A DNA stretch of 38,682 nt, from NCBI GenBank assembly GCA_023266635.1, contig JAHFPU010000004.1:1-38682 (forward strand), written 5' to 3'. A program made the translations under genes and the position numbers. Each line of letters opens with the position of its first letter. The stretch's first letter is position 1. The notes beneath the pieces were generated by a model. It searched no databases. It had not been told where the DNA came from and was given only the letters and a program-made list of their open reading frames with translations. Below, piece by piece: positions 1 through 8,572 of this stretch. The DNA is from Sphingobium sp. GTDB lineage: Bacteria > Pseudomonadota > Alphaproteobacteria > Sphingomonadales > Sphingomonadaceae.

Positions 1-927
1 ATAGCCGGTCGGGACGACCAGCCCGACGATCGATTTGCGGCACCCCGCCCGTTCCATCTTCTCTATGAGGCTTGGCAAAGCCGCCTCTGAAGACGACGTC
101 CCGAGCACCAGCAGCAGTTCCGCCTTGAGATAGCGGATGAGCTTCAGGATATTGAATCCCGCGAACCATGCGACAGTGCCCAGTACGACAAGGATGAAGA
201 TCAGCGAGGTCAGATAGAAGGTCGCGACCAACCCGGCGAGGTTCGCCAGCGTGCCGACGCCATATTTTCCGATCGTGAAGGCCATCGCGCCGAATGCGCC
301 GATGGGGGCGGCCTTCATCAGGATCGACACCAACCGGAAAATCGCATGGCTGGCGGAGTTCAGCACATCCATCAGCGGCTTTCCGCGATCGCCGATCAAC
401 GTCATCGCAATGCCGAACAATATCGCGACGAACAGCGTCTGGAGGATATTATCCTCAGCTACCGCCGACACCAGCGTGTCCGGGATGATGTTCAGCAGGA
501 AGTCCGTCAGGGTGCGATCATGCGCCTTGTGCGCGAAATCGGCCACCTTGCTGCCGTCCAGCGTAGCGGGATCGATGTTCAGTCCCTCGCCTGGCCGGAT
601 CACGTTGGCGACCAACAGGCCTACGAACAGCGCCAGCGTAGAGAAGGTCAAGAAGTATGCGAAAGCCTTGCCCGCAACCCGGCCGATCGTGCCGACGCCC
701 TGCATCCCCGCGATGCCGGTCACGATCGTCAGGAAGATGACCGGAGCAATGATCATCTTCACCAGCTTGATGAAGGCGTCGCCCAGCGGCTTAAGCGCAG
801 CGCCCGTTTCCGGCCACAGATGCCCCACCGCCACGCCCAGCGCGATGGCGACCAGGACCTGCACATAGAGGTGCCGGTAGAATGGCGTCGGCTGTACCGG
901 CGTCTGGTCGTCCAAGGTTGGCTGCAT
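1..927 (-). CDS. dctA: C4-dicarboxylate/cation symporter (DctA-type), 3' end cut by window
   Basis: Translating the minus strand from the ATG at 927 gives 309 uninterrupted codons that run off the left edge. The protein starts [10 protein letters not shown] and soon enters alternating hydrophobic segments ([19 protein letters not shown], then [19 protein letters not shown]) with the segment [17 protein letters not shown] near the cut end, a pattern of the dicarboxylate/amino acid:cation (Na+ or H+) symporter family. It is an inner-membrane carrier expected to import succinate, fumarate or malate. AGGGGAAA lies 7-8 bases before the start. The C-terminal part (about a quarter of a usual 420-450 aa carrier) is outside the window. 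It is transcribed away from the tRNA and shows no sign of belonging to the catabolic cluster. A glutamate:cation symporter of the same family is the alternative. Confidence 0.85.
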   Translation of the reverse strand, partial: MQPTLDDQTPVQPTPFYRHLYVQVLVAIALGVAVGHLWPETGAALKPLGDAFIKLVKMIIAPVIFLTIVTGIAGMQGVGTIGRVAGKAFAYFLTFSTLALFVGLLVANVIRPGEGLNIDPATLDGSKVADFAHKAHDRTLTDFLLNIIPDTLVSAVAEDNILQTLFVAILFGIAMTLIGDRGKPLMDVLNSASHAIFRLVSILMKAAPIGAFGAMAFTIGKYGVGTLANLAGLVATFYLTSLIFILVVLGTVAWFAGFNILKLIRYLKAELLLVLGTSSSEAALPSLIEKMERAGCRKSIVGLVVPTGY

Positions 928-1052
928 TGCGTAATTTCCCCTTTGACCAAACTACTTATGGAGGTTCGCGGCGCTGTCCAGCATCTTGCGCCAAATTATC
1001 GTGATTCCCGCTTGCGCGCCTTCGCCACCCCCGCTAATGGCTCCACTCCCGT

Positions 1053-1127
1053 GGGCGTGTAGCTCAGTGGTAGAGCACTGTGTTGACATCGCAGGGGTCG
1101 CAAGTTCAATCCTTGCCACGCCCACCA
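1053..1127 (+). tRNA. tRNA-Val (anticodon GAC), CCA encoded
   Basis: A full cloverleaf can be drawn. The acceptor stem is GGGCGTG with CACGCCC. The D arm is GCTC-AGTGGTA-GAGC. The anticodon stem CTGTG/CGCAG closes the loop TTGACAT, giving anticodon GAC (valine). The T arm is GCAAG-TTCAATC-CTTGC, and ACCA at 1124-1127 includes the encoded CCA. A hairpin with a T run follows three bases later. Confidence 0.95.
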
Positions 1128-1130
1128 TGA

Positions 1131-1159
1131 AAAACCCCGCAGAGATGCGGGGTTTTTTG
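1131..1159 (+). terminator. Rho-independent terminator of the tRNA-Val gene
   Basis: A ten-base stem AAAACCCCGC (1131-1140) pairs with GCGGGGTTTT (1147-1156) around the loop AGAGAT and continues into a T run. It begins three bases after the tRNA CCA end. Confidence 0.85.
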
Positions 1160-1220
1160 TTGCCCGAGACGGTCGCAGACTTGCGATGGATTCCCGCTGC
1201 CCACCCATCTCGCGCTATCT

Positions 1221-1664
1221 TTAATCGTAGGCAAGCACCCACGTCCGCGCTGCCGAAATCGACAAGAATGTCTGCGTCTCTTCACGTCCGGCGATTCGCC
1301 GAATCTGCCCTTTTGCCAAGCTGGAATCCACGACCAGTGCAACCCGGTCGCCGCTTCGCAGGACATGATCATATGTATGAAAAAGCAATTCATGCACGCC
1401 CGCACCGAATATGGGCATGCTGCTTCGATCCACGATGGCGCGAAGAAACGGATTGGCCAATCTTAACTCGGCAATGATCCGTGTGATATCGCGAGCATAG
1501 GCTTCTGCAGTCTCAATGTCCCAAACACCTTGAGCATCGATCCGCAGAACCGGGCCGTCCATCCATACCCGATAGATATCGGCTTTTTCTCCCAGCCGCC
1601 TGAACGACGCGCCTATGTGCGGATTATCGGAAATGAGCGCCGCCTCCTGCATCCCATGTAGCAT
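1221..1664 (-). CDS. Conserved-looking hypothetical protein, 147 aa (STAS-like character)
   Basis: I do not recognise this gene with certainty. The 147-residue product is acidic to neutral and soluble, with no signal peptide, transmembrane segment or Cys-rich motif. Its layout (YRVWMDGPVLRIDAQGVWDI, then a helix ending ITRIIAELR, then FLRAIVDRSSMPIF, then VALVVDSSLAKGQIRRI) alternates strands and helices much as the SpoIIAA/STAS-like fold does, but no diagnostic residue supports that. The start is the ATG at 1664, with AAAGG about nine bases upstream; an in-frame ATG at 1652 is the alternative. It is transcribed away from the TetR gene that begins at 1787, and may be either background or an accessory gene of the cluster. 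Confidence 0.65.
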   Translation of the reverse strand: MLHGMQEAALISDNPHIGASFRRLGEKADIYRVWMDGPVLRIDAQGVWDIETAEAYARDITRIIAELRLANPFLRAIVDRSSMPIFGAGVHELLFHTYDHVLRSGDRVALVVDSSLAKGQIRRIAGREETQTFLSISAARTWVLAYD

Positions 1665-1757
1665 AGGCGCCGCCTTTGGAAAATCTTCAGGCCGTTCGAA
1701 GGCGAAACGCCAATCACGCTACGGGTTGTCGATCGTCGAGCGAAATACTATCGAATT

Positions 1758-1777
1758 TTTAAGGCACTTGTGGGGAA
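1758..1777. promoter_or_regulatory. Candidate operator of the left regulon, in front of the first TetR gene
   Basis: TTTAAGGCACTTG at 1758-1770 is the exact reverse complement of CAAGTGCCTTAAA, one half of the dyad TTTAAGGCAAGTGCCTTAAA inferred from the sites at 8303 and 13569. The other half is degenerate here. Read on the minus strand, CAAGTGCCTT and its A/T-rich continuation match both other sites. It ends nine bases before the ATG, where binding would block expression, as expected for TetR self-control. This is an inference from sequence only. Confidence 0.5.
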
Positions 1778-1786
1778 AGTGGAGCA

Positions 1787-2530
1787 ATGGCGACGGCGAT
1801 AAAGGACGAGGGCAAGAAGAGGCGATCGGTCGTCACTGCGGCGACACGGATAAAGATCATGGAAGCCGCCGAGCGCCTGTTCGCCGACCGTGGGATCGAT
1901 GGCGTGGCCCTACGGGAAATCGCAGCAGCAGCCGGGCAAGGCAACAACACTGCCGTCCAATATCATTTCGGCACCAAGGAGCGGCTGGTCTACGATATTT
2001 TCGACTATCGCACGAACCTGTTCGAGCCCTTGCGCCAGAAGATGCTGGATCAGGCCAAGGAGGCGGGACAACTGAGAAACGCCCGCGTGCTGCTGGAAGT
2101 CATGTGCCTCCCGCATCTGAGCATCGCCGACGAAAATGGCGCCCATCCCTATTCGGCGTTCCTGGCCCAATATCTGACGCGATCGCGGGCGGAGGGCATC
2201 AAGCATCCCTATGACGATCCGGAAGTCCCCGTCCCGGCGCTACGGCAGGTGCGGCGGCTGATCGTGGAGCGGGTCAGCTATGTGCCGCCGGACGTGCTGC
2301 GGCTGCGGGTCGGCCTGTGCAAGCTGATGTTCCTCAACATGCTGATGCGGCGGGACAGCGGGTTCCCGATGCCCGATCAGGATTTCTCTCTACCATCGCT
2401 GGTCGACGATACGCTTGAGCAGATGACGGCGGCGCTCACCGCGCCCTGCCGCCATGATGGGCTGAACCTGTTCGACGGCCTGTCGCTGCCGCAACTCAGC
2501 GTGCAGCCAGAAGCTGCCGATAGGATTTAA
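1787..2530 (+). CDS. TetR/AcrR-family transcriptional regulator (left block)
   Basis: A 247-aa one-component regulator. The N-terminal DNA-binding domain covers about residues 18-70: RIKIMEAAERLFADRG, then a helix-turn-helix (ALREIAAAAG ... AVQYHFGTKERL), the standard TetR signature. The C-terminal 170 residues form the variable helical ligand-binding part. The start ATG at 1787 is preceded by GGAG. A candidate operator half-site overlaps the space just before the start codon, and related dyads occur before the TonB operon and the SDR operon, so this protein is the best candidate regulator of those genes. Its 3' end overlaps the convergent MFS gene by 35 bases. The ligand is unknown; a CoA thioester or the free substrate are typical for catabolic TetR proteins. 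Confidence 0.9.
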   Translation: MATAIKDEGKKRRSVVTAATRIKIMEAAERLFADRGIDGVALREIAAAAGQGNNTAVQYHFGTKERLVYDIFDYRTNLFEPLRQKMLDQAKEAGQLRNARVLLEVMCLPHLSIADENGAHPYSAFLAQYLTRSRAEGIKHPYDDPEVPVPALRQVRRLIVERVSYVPPDVLRLRVGLCKLMFLNMLMRRDSGFPMPDQDFSLPSLVDDTLEQMTAALTAPCRHDGLNLFDGLSLPQLSVQPEAADRI

Positions 2531-3815
2531 GCGCGCGCCACAGGAAGAAGGCCGACAGCAGGGCCGCGCCCGCGCAGGTCACCGACAGCGACTCCCCTAC
2601 CCGTTTCTCGTCGCCGAAGACGTGATCGGTCAGCATCGCGACGATTGTCGGCGCAGCGCCCAAGCCGGTGACGCTCACGACGAAAACATAGACCGCCGAC
2701 GCGATGCCGCGCATCCGGTTCGGCGTCGCCAGTTGCAGCGCCGATGAGGCAAGCGCCTGCGGCATGCTGTAGATGAAGCTGGCGGCGGTCGCGACGGCCA
2801 GCGCAGACGCGTAGCTATTGGTGAAGCCCAGCGCGATCGACACGACGATGAGACCAAGCGCAGAGCAGAAGGGTAGCAGCATCAACGCCTCCACCTTGCC
2901 GCGCTTTTCAAGCATGCGCGCGAGCCACGGCCCAGCCAGCACGCCCATCGACCCAGTGACCAGCACAAGCGCGCCATATTGCACGCCGACCGTGGACGCT
3001 GCGGCATCGAAGCGCCGGATCAGGACCGTGGGCATCCATGCCGGGAAGGCGTAGAGGCACACGACAAGGGACGACATGCCCGCATAGAAGTTACCGTAAA
3101 AGCCGCGATGATCGACAAAGATGCGCCAGACGTCGGCCATCGCCATCTGGCCCTTGTCCTCGGCGATGCGACTGGCGTGTCGCGCCGGTTCCTTCACGAA
3201 GAACATCAATGCGACGATCAGCAGGCCCGGCAGACCGGCGGCAAAGAAGACGACCTGCCAGGGCTTCATCGCGCCGATCAGCGGGACTGCCGACAGATCC
3301 CAGTGCGACGCGCTGTCCAGCAACAGCCCGCCGAAGATCAGCGCCAGACCGCCGCCCAGATAGGGGCCCATCATGAAAATGCTGAACGCGCGCGGGATCA
3401 TCCGTTCCGGGAAGCTGTCGGCGATGATCGACCAGGCGGCCGGCGTCAGGCACGCCTCCGACCCGCCGACGCCAAAGCGCGCCATGAACAGCTGCCAGTA
3501 GGTGCGCGAAAGGCCGCACAGACTTGTCCCTATACTCCAAAGTGCGACGCCGAAGATCAGGATGCCGCGCCGGCTGCCCGTATCAGCGAGGCGGCCGAAG
3601 AGCGGACTGAAGAGGATATAGGCGACGGTGAACGCCACACCCTGCAGCAGGCTGAGCTTCGTGTCGTCGAGGCCGAATTCGGCCTTGAGCGGTCCTACAA
3701 GCAAGTTCAGCACCTGACGGTCGATGAAGCTGGCGGTGTAGGCCAGCGTCAGTACGCCGATCAGATACCAGGCGGCGAAACCGGGCTTCGGCTCGTCATG
3801 CGTGGCGGCGCTCAT
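2496..3815 (-). CDS. Major facilitator superfamily transporter
   Basis: A 439-aa integral membrane protein with about twelve hydrophobic segments. It carries the MFS loop 2-3 signature as GRLADTGSRR at about residues 75-84, and the N-terminal segment YTASFIDRQVLNLLVGPLK resembles the spinster/hexuronate-like MFS groups often found in sphingomonad catabolic clusters. It probably moves the substrate, or an acidic intermediate, across the inner membrane after TonB-dependent uptake. The ATG at 3815 overlaps the stop of the upstream ligase by four bases (ATGA), so the two are translationally coupled, and the gene is the last of the TonB-ligase-MFS run. The substrate cannot be inferred from the sequence. 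Confidence 0.88.
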   Translation of the reverse strand: MSAATHDEPKPGFAAWYLIGVLTLAYTASFIDRQVLNLLVGPLKAEFGLDDTKLSLLQGVAFTVAYILFSPLFGRLADTGSRRGILIFGVALWSIGTSLCGLSRTYWQLFMARFGVGGSEACLTPAAWSIIADSFPERMIPRAFSIFMMGPYLGGGLALIFGGLLLDSASHWDLSAVPLIGAMKPWQVVFFAAGLPGLLIVALMFFVKEPARHASRIAEDKGQMAMADVWRIFVDHRGFYGNFYAGMSSLVVCLYAFPAWMPTVLIRRFDAAASTVGVQYGALVLVTGSMGVLAGPWLARMLEKRGKVEALMLLPFCSALGLIVVSIALGFTNSYASALAVATAASFIYSMPQALASSALQLATPNRMRGIASAVYVFVVSVTGLGAAPTIVAMLTDHVFGDEKRVGESLSVTCAGAALLSAFFLWRALKSYRQLLAAR

Positions 3816-5494
3816 GCGCCTTTCCGCGTGTAGGACGCCACGTCGATCATGCCCACAGGTTCGAAGGCCTGACGCAGTTCGAATTTCTGCACCTTGGTGG
3901 CGCTCATCGGCCAGTCCTGAACGAAGCGGACATAGCGCGGAATCTTGTAGCTCGCGATCGCGCCGACACAGTGTCGCACCACATCATCCTGCGTCATCGT
4001 GGCTCCGGGATTGAGCTCGATATAGGCGGCGGCGACCTCCATCAGGCGGTCGTCGGGCACGCCCACGACCTGCGCCATGCGAATGTCGGGATGCGTCATA
4101 AGGAAGCTCTCCAGTTCCACGGCGGCGACATTCTCGCCACCGATCTTGAGCATGTCCTTCAACCTGCCGTCATAGATCAGCCGACCGCCCGGACCGATCC
4201 GGCCAAGATCGCCGGTGTGCAGCCAGCCATCGGGCGTCACGGCGGACGCTGTCGCCTGAGGATCGTCATAATAGCCGGCGAAGATGCCAAAGCCGCGCAG
4301 GCATATCTCGCCGGGCGTGCCGTCCGCGACCAGCTTCCCGTCCTCGTCCACGATCCGCGCCTCCATACCCTCAAACACGGCGCCGCTCGTTTCGTAAAGC
4401 AGCTCCTCAGGATCATCGAGCGCGCTGTAGCAGGGCACACCTGTCGCTTCCGTCAGGCCATAGCTGTTGACCGCGACGGCGCCCGGGAAAAGCCCCGCAT
4501 AGCGCCGCAAAAGATCGGGCGGGCCGACCACATGATTGATGCGCAGGCGCGACTGGTCGTAGCTGTCGAAGTCCGGATGCGTGACCAGCGCCGAAATGAT
4601 CGTCGGGAAGCCCGCATAATGCACCGTCGGCCGTTCCGCGATCAGCAGCGCCATGGCGCTATCGCCGTCGAAATGGCCCATGCCGATGAAACATGCCCCG
4701 GCGGCGCGGCATGCCGCCATCGGCAGCATGGTCGACATATGGAACAGCGGCAGAGGGTCCCACAACCGGTCCTGCGGCGTCAGCGCAAACCGCCCGGCGA
4801 CCGCCCCACCCATCTGACAGAGAGACAGGTGTGTGAGCATGCACGCCTTGGGCCGGGAGGTGGTGCCCGAGCTGAAGATCATCATGCCGATATCTTCGGG
4901 CGTGACGGCGCTGGCGGCGACGAGAACATCCTCACGCGACACGCCGACGGCGGCGCGATCGACAGCCGCATCATTCGGCCAAGCGCCTTCGCGAGGATCG
5001 CCCAATTCGACCAGTTGATGCAGCGCGGGCGAATCCTCCAGCGCCAGCGCGCCGCCGGACCAGTCCGCAAGCGCAGGAAATACCTCGGTCAGCATCGGCC
5101 GATAATCGCAATGCCGGTACGCATGGCCGCCGATGAACAGGTGGCGTATCTTCGCCTTGGGAATGACATAGGCGAGGTCATCGGGACGATAGCGGGCGTT
5201 GAGCAGAACGGCCCGCGCGCCGATCAGGTTGATCGCATAATAGAGGACCACATAGTCCCAGCAATTGGGCATCAACACGCCGACATGATCGTCCGGCCTG
5301 ACGCCAAGTCCGATCAGCCCGCGCGCGCGATCGATCGCATGCTCCAGAAGCTGCGCATAGGTCGCCCTGCGCCCGTCATAGACAAGGGCGTCGCAATCGG
5401 CGAACCGCTCCGCCGCGTCGAACAGCGTTCCGCCAACGGTGAGCGTATTGATCGGCGGTGCGACGACCGGGTCACTGGACATGGGAAGGGTCAA
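3812..5494 (-). CDS. AMP-forming acyl-CoA synthetase/ligase (first copy)
   Basis: A 560-aa member of the adenylate-forming ANL family. It would activate a carboxylic acid with ATP and CoA in the cytoplasm. The ATP-binding loop FSSGTTSRPK is at residues 207-216, the YGLTEATG motif lies midway, the hinge region TGDLGRIGPGGRLIYDGRLKD follows, and the C-terminal catalytic lysine motif is ATKVQKFELRQ. The start is a TTG at 5494, supported by GGAGAAG three bases upstream; the in-frame ATG at 5482 lacks a good ribosome site. It lies between the TonB receptor and the MFS gene, which suggests that it activates the imported acid. It is a distant paralogue of the ligase at 13616-15262, sharing the same domain order and C-terminal IPR(Y/H)VR...WPMS(A/T)(T/S)K signature. 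Confidence 0.9.
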   Translation of the reverse strand: MTLPMSSDPVVAPPINTLTVGGTLFDAAERFADCDALVYDGRRATYAQLLEHAIDRARGLIGLGVRPDDHVGVLMPNCWDYVVLYYAINLIGARAVLLNARYRPDDLAYVIPKAKIRHLFIGGHAYRHCDYRPMLTEVFPALADWSGGALALEDSPALHQLVELGDPREGAWPNDAAVDRAAVGVSREDVLVAASAVTPEDIGMMIFSSGTTSRPKACMLTHLSLCQMGGAVAGRFALTPQDRLWDPLPLFHMSTMLPMAACRAAGACFIGMGHFDGDSAMALLIAERPTVHYAGFPTIISALVTHPDFDSYDQSRLRINHVVGPPDLLRRYAGLFPGAVAVNSYGLTEATGVPCYSALDDPEELLYETSGAVFEGMEARIVDEDGKLVADGTPGEICLRGFGIFAGYYDDPQATASAVTPDGWLHTGDLGRIGPGGRLIYDGRLKDMLKIGGENVAAVELESFLMTHPDIRMAQVVGVPDDRLMEVAAAYIELNPGATMTQDDVVRHCVGAIASYKIPRYVRFVQDWPMSATKVQKFELRQAFEPVGMIDVASYTRKGA

Positions 5495-5577
5495 CGGCTT
5501 CTCCGAAGGGAGGGGGCATGATCAAATTTGCAGGCGAGCAGTCCGATACGCGAAGGGCATTCCGCACATAAGATGCG

Positions 5578-5601
5578 GGCCGGGGGCCTGCGCCCCCGGC
5601 C
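5578..5601 (-). terminator. Strong GC hairpin between TonB receptor and ligase genes (attenuator or terminator-like)
   Basis: GGCCGGGGGC pairs perfectly with GCCCCCGGCC around a four-base loop CTGC. It starts 42 bases past the TonB receptor stop codon. There is no T run on the minus strand, so it is not a textbook intrinsic terminator. It may lower read-through into the ligase and MFS genes or protect the receptor mRNA 3' end. Confidence 0.5.
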
Positions 5602-5643
5602 AACTCTATTCGTACCTCAACACATCCGGCGCGGTGACGCATG

Positions 5644-8184
5644 TCAGGGCATGCGCCACGTCAGTTGCAGCGCGACCGTGCGCGGCATCGACACGAAGCC
5701 GACCTGATCCGCCGTGCGCCCGGCGGCCGTGCCGGTGCCTGCGCCCGATCCGCTGGCGTCGGTCACGCCGGTCACGACGAACTGGTTGGTCAGGTTCTTG
5801 CCGAGCAGGGCGATTTCCCAACGCTCATCCTCCGCCCGCAGCCGGATCGACGCGTCGAGATTCACATATTTATTCTGCCGGGAAAGCGGTGTGCCGAAGG
5901 ACGATGTCAGATAGCTGGAGCTGTACCGACTATCGATCGACAGGCCCAGGACCATCCCCTCGGTAACCGGCGTTTCATAGCGTGTGCCGAGCGACAGGGT
6001 CCACAGCGGCGCATCCGAAGTCGGCAGACCGTCAAGATCCTGCCCCGGCGTGCCTGCGCGCGCTGGCGTCGTCGGCGTTGCGGCCACTGGCGCAACCAGC
6101 AGCCCTGGGAAACAGCCGTTCGCCGGGGTCTGGCCGCCATAGCAGGGTGCGATCGACGAACCGTAACGCGCCTTGTTATAGTTCGCGCTGCCGTTCAGCT
6201 CGAAACCCTCAATCCCGCGGGGCGCATAGGTGAAGTCCATCTCCACGCCCTTGGTCCGAACACTACCCGCATTGACCGAATTGTAGGAGAGCGCCGCAGA
6301 GTCGAGATAGGTCACCTGCAGATCGGTGAACTTGTAGCTGTAAACGCCAACGTTCACGCGCAGTTGCCGGTCGAACAGCGTTGTCTTGACGCCGCCCTCA
6401 AAGCCCTTCGCGCGCTCCGGGTCGAAGGTGAAGAAGTCGGCCGGAGTGGTCGTCGTCAGGATCGAGCTGTTGGAGAAGCCGCCAGACTTGTAGGCCGTCT
6501 TGTAAGCGCCATAGACGGTGATGTCGCGGCTCGGTTTCCAGGTCAGCGATGCTTCGGGCGACCAGTTGTTGAACGTCTGGTCGGCGGTGATGGTCTGGCC
6601 CACCGCGTAGGTGATCCCCGCAAAGCGCGGGTTGGCGTAAGGCTGGACGAAATAGCTGTCCTTCGTCTCATGGATGTAGCGCACGCCGCCGGCCGCCTCG
6701 ACCGTGGGAATGACCTTCCAGATCACCTGGCCATAGACCGACATGGTCTCGCCATCAGTGCCCGAATCCTTCGCATAGGTGACATAGCGATAGCCGTCCG
6801 GCGCCGCGCTGTTTTCCGACGCGTTGTTCAGGACGACCTGTTCGAACCCGCGCTTCGTCTTCTGGTAATAGCCGCCCAGCAGGAAGTTGACCGGCGATTC
6901 GAACTTGCTGAGCAGGCGCAGCTCGGTCGAGTAAGCATGATATTTGCTGACTTCCGCGCCCCAGATATTGACCGTGGGCGACGACTGATAGTCGATGTCG
7001 TTCGACCAGTGGTTCTTGTTCCAGTTATAATTGCTGACCGACGAGATGGCGAGATTGTCGAGGTCATAGTCCAGCGACAGCGTGGTGCCCCAGGACTTGT
7101 AATTGTTGAAATTCAGGCCGTCCGGACGGGCAAAGCGCGTTTCCGCTGCGATGTCGGCGGGCAGGTTGTTCACGCGGCCCGCAAAGTCGCGCTCGCATGG
7201 CGTACCGGGCGACGTCGTGCTTGTGCCGCCCTGACAGGCGAAGACCGCATAGTTCCAGGTGCCCGGGCGCGTTTTGTTAAGGCCATAATTGGCCTTCAAT
7301 GTCGCCGAGAAATTGTCGGTCGGTTCCCAGTGCAGGGTGGCGCGGGTCAGGATTTCGCGCTCATTGGGGCCGTCATCCGGGCTTGCGCCTGCGGTATGCG
7401 GCGTGTTGGGCGCTACGGTCGCCGCCGTCGGCGTGTTGCGCGTATTATAGGTGATCGGGCCGGCCAGATTGTCGAACAGGCTGCCATAATCCTTCGACGC
7501 GCGAACAGCGACGCGGAAACCGAGCGTATCGCTGATCGGTCCAGAAACCACGCCCTCCATCGACACCTTTTGCGCGTTGAATTCATAACCACCGCGCAGG
7601 CTGGCCGTGAAATGATCGCTCGGGTTGGCGGTGGTGATGGAAATCACGCCGGCCGTGGCGTTCTTGCCGTAGAAGAGCGACTGCGGCCCTTTCAGGATTT
7701 CAATCCCGCCAAGGTCGAAAAAGCCCTCGTTGATGGTGCGGCCCTGTCCGTAATAGACGCCGTCGACGATGACCGCGATCGACTGTTCGGTGCCGATCGA
7801 CAGCGAATTGGAGCCGACGCCGCGCAGGGTAAGTTGCGCGCCGGAACCGGTCGCGTTGCGGCCGATGGCCAGCTGCGGCGTCGCTGCGGCGAGACGCTCC
7901 AGGGTGCTGAGGTCACGGTTCTGGATTTCCACCGCCGAAATGGCCGTGACCGAAACCGGCACGTCCTGAACGCTTTCCACGCGCTTGCGCGCGGTAACGA
8001 CGATATCCTGAAGGCCGCCTTCGGACGCCTGTGCTGCTGGCTCGGCGGGGTTCGCCTGTTCGGCCGGAGCGGTCTGCGCCTGGGCGGACGCCGCAGCGCC
8101 AACGAGCAGGATGGCGCTGCTGCCAAGCAGCATCCGGTGAAGAATGTTCAGACGGCTTGCGCTTGCATGGTGGAAGCTCTGCAT
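5644..8184 (-). CDS. TonB-dependent outer-membrane receptor
   Basis: An 846-aa outer-membrane active transporter. A signal peptide spans about residues 1-37 (MLLGSSAILLVGAAASAQA), a TonB box-like DIVVTA is at 60-65, a plug domain follows (PVSVTAISAVEIQNRDLSTL, LRGVGSN, VDGVYYGQG, EILKGPQSLFYGKNATAGV), and the rest is a long Tyr/Asn-rich beta-barrel. The last residues are ALQLTWRMP, so the chain ends in Pro rather than the usual aromatic residue. A TTG at 8199 is possible, but the ATG at 8184 is better because AGGGG lies eight bases upstream. It is the first gene of a run with the ligase and MFS permease, and a candidate TetR site lies 119 bases upstream. This layout indicates uptake of a bulky or poorly soluble carbon source. 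Confidence 0.93.
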   Translation of the reverse strand: MQSFHHASASRLNILHRMLLGSSAILLVGAAASAQAQTAPAEQANPAEPAAQASEGGLQDIVVTARKRVESVQDVPVSVTAISAVEIQNRDLSTLERLAAATPQLAIGRNATGSGAQLTLRGVGSNSLSIGTEQSIAVIVDGVYYGQGRTINEGFFDLGGIEILKGPQSLFYGKNATAGVISITTANPSDHFTASLRGGYEFNAQKVSMEGVVSGPISDTLGFRVAVRASKDYGSLFDNLAGPITYNTRNTPTAATVAPNTPHTAGASPDDGPNEREILTRATLHWEPTDNFSATLKANYGLNKTRPGTWNYAVFACQGGTSTTSPGTPCERDFAGRVNNLPADIAAETRFARPDGLNFNNYKSWGTTLSLDYDLDNLAISSVSNYNWNKNHWSNDIDYQSSPTVNIWGAEVSKYHAYSTELRLLSKFESPVNFLLGGYYQKTKRGFEQVVLNNASENSAAPDGYRYVTYAKDSGTDGETMSVYGQVIWKVIPTVEAAGGVRYIHETKDSYFVQPYANPRFAGITYAVGQTITADQTFNNWSPEASLTWKPSRDITVYGAYKTAYKSGGFSNSSILTTTTPADFFTFDPERAKGFEGGVKTTLFDRQLRVNVGVYSYKFTDLQVTYLDSAALSYNSVNAGSVRTKGVEMDFTYAPRGIEGFELNGSANYNKARYGSSIAPCYGGQTPANGCFPGLLVAPVAATPTTPARAGTPGQDLDGLPTSDAPLWTLSLGTRYETPVTEGMVLGLSIDSRYSSSYLTSSFGTPLSRQNKYVNLDASIRLRAEDERWEIALLGKNLTNQFVVTGVTDASGSGAGTGTAAGRTADQVGFVSMPRTVALQLTWRMP

Positions 8185-8302
8185 CAGTAATCCCCTCAAC
8201 TATGGTCTTTTTTTGTCCGGCCCAGCGGGCTGGCGTCATGGCAATCAGACAGGCGGCGGCCCGCCATGGCTGTCGATGAGGGCAATCTATCGTCGGCTTA
8301 TA

Positions 8303-8322
8303 TTTAAGGCAAGTGACTTTAT
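8303..8322. promoter_or_regulatory. Candidate operator of the left regulon, in front of the TonB receptor operon
   Basis: TTTAAGGCAAGTGACTTTAT matches the inferred dyad TTTAAGGCAAGTGCCTTAAA at 17 of 20 positions. It shares TTTAAGGCAAG exactly with the site at 13569, and the similarity continues into AAATTTC and GACGCT further on. The midpoint is about 130 bases upstream of the receptor start, overlapping a possible -35 element on the minus strand. Confidence 0.5.
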
Positions 8323-8409
8323 AAATTTCTTGGACGCTGGTGCAAATCATCAGATTTTCGCAGATTTCAGCCAAACAGGGTGAAAATCTTCGGGATTATG
8401 TTGCATCGC

Positions 8410-8428
8410 AATAATCAATCCGATTATT
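8410..8428. promoter_or_regulatory. Perfect inverted repeat upstream of the P450 gene
   Basis: AATAATC (8410-8416) and GATTATT (8422-8428) form a perfect seven-base inverted repeat with a five-base spacer. A third half-site GGATTAT lies at 8393-8399, followed by TTGCATCGCAA. The position about 150 bases upstream of the P450 start suits a regulator-binding site. The binding protein is unknown. Confidence 0.4.
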
Positions 8429-8572
8429 TTTTATCGTGTTCCGGGTGCTCGAGGGTTGCGGATTGCTGCCGCAATACATTAAGTCATCTGCACCAACAAA
8501 TCGCCGTAGATGATGCGGCGCGCCCCCTGCCCAATCATGATGATGCGCAGGACATAAGGCCGGGAGAGACAT

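Larger units (their letters stand above)
8185..8572. other. Divergent promoter region between TonB receptor and P450 genes (388 bases, no gene)
   Basis: No credible coding frame was found; it is more A+T-rich than its flanks between about 8280 and 8440. It holds a candidate left-regulon operator at 8303-8322 and an inverted repeat at 8410-8428, entered separately. On the minus strand TTGCCT, 17 bases and TAGATT (starting at 8313) could be a sigma-70-like promoter for the receptor, but this is weak. The P450 ribosome site GGGAGAG is just before 8573. Confidence 0.6.

Noticed and set aside
1053-1127. Use of the tRNA-Val gene as an attachment site for an integrative element
   Set aside because: No integrase, no direct repeat of the tRNA 3' end elsewhere in the window, and no other mobile-element genes were seen.
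952-1242. Minus-strand ORF over the tRNA region encoding ARIELATPAMSTQCSTTE
   Set aside because: This peptide is a known artefact of translating the antisense of a tRNA gene and its terminator; the tRNA-Val cloverleaf explains the sequence.
3971-5521. 516-codon open frame on the plus strand
   Set aside because: It lies antisense to the first acyl-CoA ligase, which has all family motifs; the predicted peptide is His/Arg-rich with no recognisable domain.
5641-8190. 849-codon open frame on the plus strand
   Set aside because: It is antisense to the TonB receptor, whose signal peptide, plug and barrel features are clear. Long antisense frames are common in GC-rich DNA.
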